A stretch of 64,000 bases of DNA from Mycobacterium seoulense (lineage in GTDB: Bacteria > Actinomycetota > Actinomycetes > Mycobacteriales > Mycobacteriaceae): contig NZ_AP022582.1 in assembly GCF_010731595.1 (NCBI RefSeq), positions 2,356,001-2,420,000 of the forward strand, given 5' to 3'. A program made the position numbers and the translations under genes. The notes beneath the pieces are model-generated. The model saw nothing but the letters and a program-made list of their open reading frames with translations, did no database searches and was not told the DNA's origin. Shown piece by piece: positions 59,968-64,000 of this stretch (the stretch's first letter is position 1; every line of letters begins with the position of its first letter).

Positions 59968-60794
59968 GTCGGCAGCTGCACGCAGACCGCGACGGCCCCG
60001 GCGCCGACGTGCAACGCCAGCACGGGCCCCAACGGGGTGATGATCGCCGGCTCACACGCCGGTAACCGCCGGGCCAGCGTCGCCGCCACCTCCTTGGCAC
60101 CGTCCGGGTTGGCGACGTGATGGACGGCCAGGGCGGCGGGGCTGTCGCCCGCCACCTGACAGACCCGGTCGATCATCGCCTCCGTCGCGTGGGTGACGGT
60201 GCGGACGCGTTGCGCCAGAACGAGTTTGCCGTCGTCGATGCGAAGCAGCGGCTTGAGCGCCAGCGCGGTGCCCAGCCAGGCCTTGGCCCCGCCGATCCGC
60301 CCACTGCGGCGCAGGTTGTCCAGCCGGTGCACCACCATGAACGCATGGCTGTGCCGCACAGCCAGCTTCGCGGCGTCGGCCACGGTGTCGAGGTCCGCTC
60401 CGGCGGCCGCGGCCCGCGCGGCGGCCAACGCGACGAAGCCCGTGCCCATCGCCGTCGACCTCGAGTCGACGACGCGCACGTGCTGGTCGAGGTCCGCGGC
60501 GGTCCGTTCGGCGGCGCCGCAGGTTCCCGACAGCGCGGACGAAAGGTGCACGGCCACCACGCCGTCCCCTTCGCTGTCGGCCAGCGCCTGCTGGTAGGCG
60601 TCGGCCAATTCGGCGGGCGTGGCCGCCGCGGTGGTGGCGTGGCGCTTGTAGACGTCGTCGGGGATCTCGTCCACGCCATCGCGCAGATCCACGCCGTCGA
60701 GCAGAATGTGCAGCGGCACAACGCGTATCGCCCACCTGTCCAACAGCTCGGCCGGCAAGCGCGCCGACGCGTCGGTCACCACCACGACAGGCAT
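59964..60794 (-). CDS. DegV family fatty-acid-binding protein
   Basis: A 276-aa DegV protein (Rv2417c-like), start MPVVVVTDASARLP. The lipid head-group serines appear in HLSSALSGT, and DSRSTAMGTGFVALAAARAA and LDNLRRSGRIGGAKAWLGT are family blocks. DegV (FakB) proteins hold a fatty acid, in some bacteria for the kinase FakA; no fakA is here. A longer in-frame upstream reading runs through the 57-bp repeat and is not used. The ATG is 4 bases after the octT stop. Confidence 0.88.
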   Translation of the reverse strand: MPVVVVTDASARLPAELLDRWAIRVVPLHILLDGVDLRDGVDEIPDDVYKRHATTAAATPAELADAYQQALADSEGDGVVAVHLSSALSGTCGAAERTAADLDQHVRVVDSRSTAMGTGFVALAAARAAAAGADLDTVADAAKLAVRHSHAFMVVHRLDNLRRSGRIGGAKAWLGTALALKPLLRIDDGKLVLAQRVRTVTHATEAMIDRVCQVAGDSPAALAVHHVANPDGAKEVAATLARRLPACEPAIITPLGPVLALHVGAGAVAVCVQLPT

Positions 60795-60798
60795 GACG

Positions 60799-61650
60799 CT
60801 ATCCGCGCGGCTCGTCGGTCGCCACGCCGGTCTGAATGCGCGGCTTCTCCTCATCGCGCTGCGCGCTCTGCATCGTCGCCACGCCGGTCTGAATGCGCGG
60901 CTTCTCCTCATCGCGCTGCGCGCTCTGCATCGTCGCCACGCCGGCCTCGGCCAGCGCCTTGAGCATCAACTCGGCCACCGCCTGGTGGGCTTCGAAATTC
61001 CAGTGAATGCCGTCGGGATTTCCCCGCCCACTCATGATGTGTTCGGCCACAGCCGCTTTGAGATCCACCAGGGGAACATCGTGGCTTTGGGCCCACTCGG
61101 TGATCGCCGCTACGGTTCCCGGGCGGCCGTGGTGGGCGCGGGCGTAGGTGTCGGCGATGTGCACCGACGGCAGGGACGCCACGATGGGGATGCCGGGGCG
61201 GTTGAAGTCGATTGCGCCGCGCGTCTGTTCGAGGTACTCGGCGCTGAGGTGCGGGGGCAGCGCGGAGCGGGCCACCGGTGAGAGCCTGGGCTGCAGCCAG
61301 CCGTAGCCGTCGCGGACCCAGCGCCGCAGCCGCGGCGGGCGCACATAGCGGATCAACTCGCGCAGGGCGGTCGGCAGCACCGACGGCAGCGAATCCATGC
61401 CGCCGGTCGCGAAGATCACCGCGCCGGCCCTGGGCAGCGCGGCCCAGGCACGCGGGTCCTGGGTAGCCGCCCACCAGATGTCCCGGCAGGTCCAGCCGAT
61501 ACGGCCGATCAGCTCCACATCCCAACCGAGTTGTGCGGCAACGATATTGGGCCAGATACGGGGATCGTCGGCGGGCAGCCCGCCGGTGGGCCCGTAGTAG
61601 GCCAGCGAGTCGGCGAATATCAGCAGGGTGGGCCGGGCGTCAGAGGACAT
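60799..61650 (-). CDS. octT: diglucosylglycerate octanoyltransferase OctT
   Basis: A 283-aa SGNH-hydrolase-like enzyme (Rv2418c) that adds octanoate to diglucosylglycerate in methylglucose lipopolysaccharide synthesis. The start [20 protein letters not shown] contains the block-I serine in [16 protein letters not shown] near the C-terminus holds the catalytic Asp-His. M. tuberculosis OctT is about 247 aa; here the extra residues are two 19-aa repeats ([19 protein letters not shown]) before a last GVAT. The start overlaps gpgP by 11 bases, and the genes act in the same pathway. Confidence 0.85.
   Translation of the reverse strand: MSSDARPTLLIFADSLAYYGPTGGLPADDPRIWPNIVAAQLGWDVELIGRIGWTCRDIWWAATQDPRAWAALPRAGAVIFATGGMDSLPSVLPTALRELIRYVRPPRLRRWVRDGYGWLQPRLSPVARSALPPHLSAEYLEQTRGAIDFNRPGIPIVASLPSVHIADTYARAHHGRPGTVAAITEWAQSHDVPLVDLKAAVAEHIMSGRGNPDGIHWNFEAHQAVAELMLKALAEAGVATMQSAQRDEEKPRIQTGVATMQSAQRDEEKPRIQTGVATDEPRG
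60818..60944. repeat. 57-bp tandem repeat (about 2.2 copies) in the octT 3' end
   Basis: Units at 60818-60874 and 60875-60931 are identical and a third begins at 60932 (GTCGCCACGCCGG, then diverges). 57 bp equals 19 codons, so copy number changes keep octT in frame. The array ends 23 bases before the degV start. A variable-number repeat of MIRU-VNTR kind is plausible. Confidence 0.9.
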
Positions 61651-62323
61651 CGTTGGACACCTGCGCCGAAGCGTTCCACACGTCGAGGCGCCAGCGGATA
61701 GCGTCGAAATCCGCGTCTGAGGCGCCGGGGTCGTCCGAATGGCCGGAAAGCTGCACCCAGCTGGCATTGCCCATGCCGCCCAATGTCGGCCAGTTGGCCA
61801 CGGGAAGCTTCAACAGCGCGGCGGACAGCGCGGCGATCAGGCCACCGTGGGCCACCAGCACCACGGGCCGGTCCGCATGCTGCGGGTCGCCCCATTCCGG
61901 CTCGCCGGACGCCAATTCGGCGACCAACGGCACGCTGCGGGCGGCGACGTCGACCCGGCTCTCGCCGCCATGCGGTGCCCAGGTGGCGTCTTCTCGCCAG
62001 GCCAGCCGGGCCCCGGGGGCCTGCGCGTCGACCTCGGTGTGCGTCAATCCCTGCCAGTCGCCCAGATGGGTCTCGCGCAGCCGCGGGTCCACCCGGATGG
62101 GCAGGCCGGTCCGCTCCCCCAGCCTGATGGCCGTGTCGTAGGCGCGATGCAGATCCGACGACACGATCAGCAACGGCTGCAGCTTGCCCAGCACCTCGGC
62201 GGCGGCGATCGCTTGCGCCCGGCCGAGTTCGCTGAGTTGGGAATCGAGCTGGCCCTGCATCCGGCTGCCTGCGTTGAACTCGGTTTGCCCGTGCCGCAAC
62301 ATGATCAGGCGACGAATGGTCAT
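61640..62323 (-). CDS. gpgP: glucosyl-3-phosphoglycerate phosphatase GpgP
   Basis: A 227-aa histidine phosphatase (phosphoglycerate mutase-like) matching Rv2419c, which removes phosphate from glucosyl-3-phosphoglycerate to give glucosylglycerate for methylglucose lipopolysaccharides. The catalytic LRHGQTEFN is at residues 9-17 and the second histidine is in VLVAHGG near 165; [10 protein letters not shown] and [12 protein letters not shown] are family blocks. The ATG overlaps the rsfS stop (ATGA), and octT overlaps its end. Confidence 0.9.
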   Translation of the reverse strand: MTIRRLIMLRHGQTEFNAGSRMQGQLDSQLSELGRAQAIAAAEVLGKLQPLLIVSSDLHRAYDTAIRLGERTGLPIRVDPRLRETHLGDWQGLTHTEVDAQAPGARLAWREDATWAPHGGESRVDVAARSVPLVAELASGEPEWGDPQHADRPVVLVAHGGLIAALSAALLKLPVANWPTLGGMGNASWVQLSGHSDDPGASDADFDAIRWRLDVWNASAQVSNDVL

Positions 62324-62712
62324 TGCGTGCCCGCCGAATCTTCTTCGGGAACCTCGGCCAGGTCCACCGGCACCACCGGGCAGTCACCCCACAACCGGTC
62401 CAGGGCGTAGAAGTCGCGGTCGTCCTGGTGCTGGATGTGCACCACGATGTCGCGGTAGTCCAGCAGCGTCCAGCGCCCCTCTCGGGTGCCCTCGCGGCGC
62501 GCCGGCTTGTAACCGGCCCGGCGCATCTTCTCCTCGACCTCGTCGACGATGGCGTTGACCTGCCGCTCGTTGGAGGCCGACGCGATGACGAAGCAGTCCG
62601 TGATGACCAGCTGACCCGACACGTCGATCACGACGACGTCGTCGGCCAGCTTCGCGGCGGCCGCGCCGGCCGCCACGGTCGCCATGTCGATGGCCTCCCG
62701 GGTGGCGGTCAC
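62320..62712 (-). CDS. rsfS: ribosome silencing factor RsfS
   Basis: A 130-aa RsfS/YbeB/Iojap protein (Rv2420c) that binds ribosomal protein L14 and blocks subunit joining when nutrients are short. The GTG start ([11 protein letters not shown]) overlaps the nadD stop as GTGA. Motifs: [56 protein letters not shown] longer upstream frame is nadD read out of phase. Confidence 0.92.
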   Translation of the reverse strand: MTATREAIDMATVAAGAAAAKLADDVVVIDVSGQLVITDCFVIASASNERQVNAIVDEVEEKMRRAGYKPARREGTREGRWTLLDYRDIVVHIQHQDDRDFYALDRLWGDCPVVPVDLAEVPEEDSAGTQ

Positions 62713-63377
62713 GTGTTGTTCCCGGCGGGCAGGGTCGAGCGGCTCACGGCGTCCTTCGATTCTTCGCCGGCGCGATACAACCGGCGCTTGGAGACGTACT
62801 GCACGACGCCATCGGGCATCAGGTACCACAGGGGGCGGCGCTGCTCGGCGCGCAGACGGCAATCGGTCGACGAGATCGCCAGCGCCGGGATCTCCACGAG
62901 CGTCAGGACGTCGTCGGCCAGCTCGCCCAGCACGCCGGTGACGTGTTCACGGCGCAGCTCGTATCCGGGCCGGCTGACGCCAACGAACCGTGCCAAGTCG
63001 AACATCTCCTGCCAGCCCTGCCACGACAGGATGGAGGCGAGCGCGTCGGCGCCGGTGATGAAGTACAGCTGCGAATCGGGGTTGAGGGCGTGCAGATCCC
63101 GCAGCGTGTCCTTGGTGTAGGTGGGCCCGGCGCGGTCGATGTCGACCCGGCTCACCGAGAAGCGGGGGTTGGACGCGGTGGCGATCACGGTCATCAGGTA
63201 CCGGTCCTCCGCGGCGGACACGTGCCGATCCTTCTGCCAGGGCTGGCCGCTGGGCACGAACACCACTTCGTCGAGGTCGAACAGGTCGGCGACCTCGCTG
63301 GCGGCGACCAGGTGCCCGTAATGGATGGGATCGAACGTCCCACCCATCACACCCAGCCTGCGCAGCTCCTTTTGCAC
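62709..63377 (-). CDS. nadD: nicotinate-nucleotide adenylyltransferase NadD
   Basis: A 222-aa nucleotidyltransferase that forms deamido-NAD from nicotinate mononucleotide and [21 protein letters not shown] holds the (T/H)xGH site and AISSTDCR the ISSTxxR motif. A GTG at 63377 ([13 protein letters not shown]) is the most likely start; upstream residues are proline-rich and untypical. First gene of nadD-rsfS-gpgP-octT-degV, all with overlapping or nearly touching ends. Confidence 0.92.
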   Translation of the reverse strand: MQKELRRLGVMGGTFDPIHYGHLVAASEVADLFDLDEVVFVPSGQPWQKDRHVSAAEDRYLMTVIATASNPRFSVSRVDIDRAGPTYTKDTLRDLHALNPDSQLYFITGADALASILSWQGWQEMFDLARFVGVSRPGYELRREHVTGVLGELADDVLTLVEIPALAISSTDCRLRAEQRRPLWYLMPDGVVQYVSKRRLYRAGEESKDAVSRSTLPAGNNT

Positions 63378-63528
63378 GATTTGCCAGCTTACTTGAGGCG
63401 GCGGTCCGGCCCGATTTCTCAGCCCGGCCGCGGCCGTCCGGTTGTCGCGAGAAGGCGGGCACAACAGGGGACACTTCCCGGCCTGGGGACTACCGGGGCC
63501 GGTGTGACAGCCCGCCGGGCGACGGACC

Positions 63529-64000
63529 CTACACCGGCAGCAGCTGGTCGATCACCGCGGCGAGCTGCTTGGCCGACCGGCACTCGTGCATCGTGATGAC
63601 CTCCTGGTAGCGCGGCACCGCCGAGTCGCCGCTGCCCCACAGGTGCCTGGGCTCGGGATTGAGCCAGTGCGCGTGGCGGCTGGCCGTCACCATGTGGGAC
63701 AACAGCTCGGTCTCGGGGTTGCGGTAGTTGGTGCGGCCGTCCCCGAGCACCAGCAGCGAGCTGCGCGGCGACAGCACATTGGGGAACGCCTGCACGAACG
63801 ACGCGAACGCGTTGCCGTAGTCGGAATGCCCGTCGCGGCTGTACACCCCGGCCTCCCGGGTGATCCGCTGGATCGCCACGGCCAGATCGGCTTCGGGCCC
63901 GAACATGTGGGTCACCTCGTCGGTGGTGTCGATGAACGCGAACACCCGGACGCGCGAAAACTGTTGGCGCAGAGCGTGTACCAGCAGCAGGGTGAAATGG
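63529..64000 (-). CDS. VWA-domain protein (Rv2425c type), partial
   Basis: The 3' end of a gene cut by the window edge; about 157 residues are visible. [32 protein letters not shown] and [17 protein letters not shown] are the late part of a CoxE/VWA fold (Rv2425c-like); the MIDAS serines lie off the window. Such proteins work with MoxR AAA ATPases, which are next in M. tuberculosis (Rv2426c). Rv2422-Rv2424c of M. tuberculosis are absent between nadD and this gene. Confidence 0.75.
   Translation of the reverse strand, partial: HFTLLLVHALRQQFSRVRVFAFIDTTDEVTHMFGPEADLAVAIQRITREAGVYSRDGHSDYGNAFASFVQAFPNVLSPRSSLLVLGDGRTNYRNPETELLSHMVTASRHAHWLNPEPRHLWGSGDSAVPRYQEVITMHECRSAKQLAAVIDQLLPV

Noticed and set aside
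60795..60911. Longer DegV N-terminus read through the tandem repeat
   Set aside because: It is the octT repeat in another frame; DegV proteins begin near MPVVVVTDAS.

Overview
The window is a stretch of high-GC actinobacterial chromosome that I read as a non-tuberculous Mycobacterium, most likely a slow grower in or near the M. avium complex. The reasons are the MbtI salicylate synthase with an IdeR box, the SirA/CysH and SubI-CysTWA sulfur genes, MmpS/MmpL transporters, a PapA acyltransferase, a very large polyketide synthase, and gene order closely following the M. tuberculosis block from mbtI (Rv2386c) to the VWA gene Rv2425c. Species assignment is inference.

Layout. 1-5.3 kb: an oxidative cassette (SDR, ferritin-like diiron protein, Baeyer-Villiger-type monooxygenase, MerR regulator) facing a DesA-type acyl-ACP desaturase. 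5.4-11.6 kb: mbtI with an iron box, a small conserved-looking gene, a tandem pair of SbtA-like (bicarbonate transporter family) membrane proteins, and hemW. 11.7-18.4 kb: sulfate assimilation, as two convergent operons, sirA-cysH and subI-cysT-cysW-cysA. Each is preceded by a tiny, apparently leaderless ORF ending in cysteine codons. 18.4-23.9 kb: two small membrane peptides, an FAD monooxygenase, a GH15 trehalase and two paralogous lipoproteins. 23.9-35.3 kb: the conserved core lepA, PemK-like, CBS protein, RNase Z, transglutaminase/alpha-E/ATP-grasp operon, rpsT, holA, comEC, comEA.

35.5-60 kb is a block that replaces eis of M. tuberculosis. It holds two acyl-CoA dehydrogenases, a flavin/F420 split-barrel protein, a 3672-residue bimodular PKS and, divergent from it, papA3-mmpL10-PE. 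This set matches the trehalose polyphleate (TPP) locus known from M. smegmatis and M. abscessus, except that fadD23 is not here. A reductase-like gene and an mmpS-mmpL pair follow. 60-64 kb returns to the conserved backbone: degV, octT, gpgP, rsfS, nadD and a partial VWA gene. octT carries a 57-bp in-frame tandem repeat.

How the parts work together. The sulfur genes take up sulfate and reduce APS and then sulfite to sulfide; both operons look set up to sense cysteine through ribosome stalling. In the TPP locus the PKS would build unbranched polyunsaturated acyl chains (both AT domains carry the malonyl-type HAFH signature), PapA3 would acylate trehalose, MmpL10 would export the intermediate and the PE-PPE protein would complete polyacylation outside the cell. 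octT and gpgP belong to methylglucose lipopolysaccharide precursor synthesis. The most notable observations are the paired cysteine leader peptides, the missing DH in PKS module 1, a one-base frame break in a T run at the start of mmpL10, a variable-number repeat in octT, and lepA without a conventional start codon.
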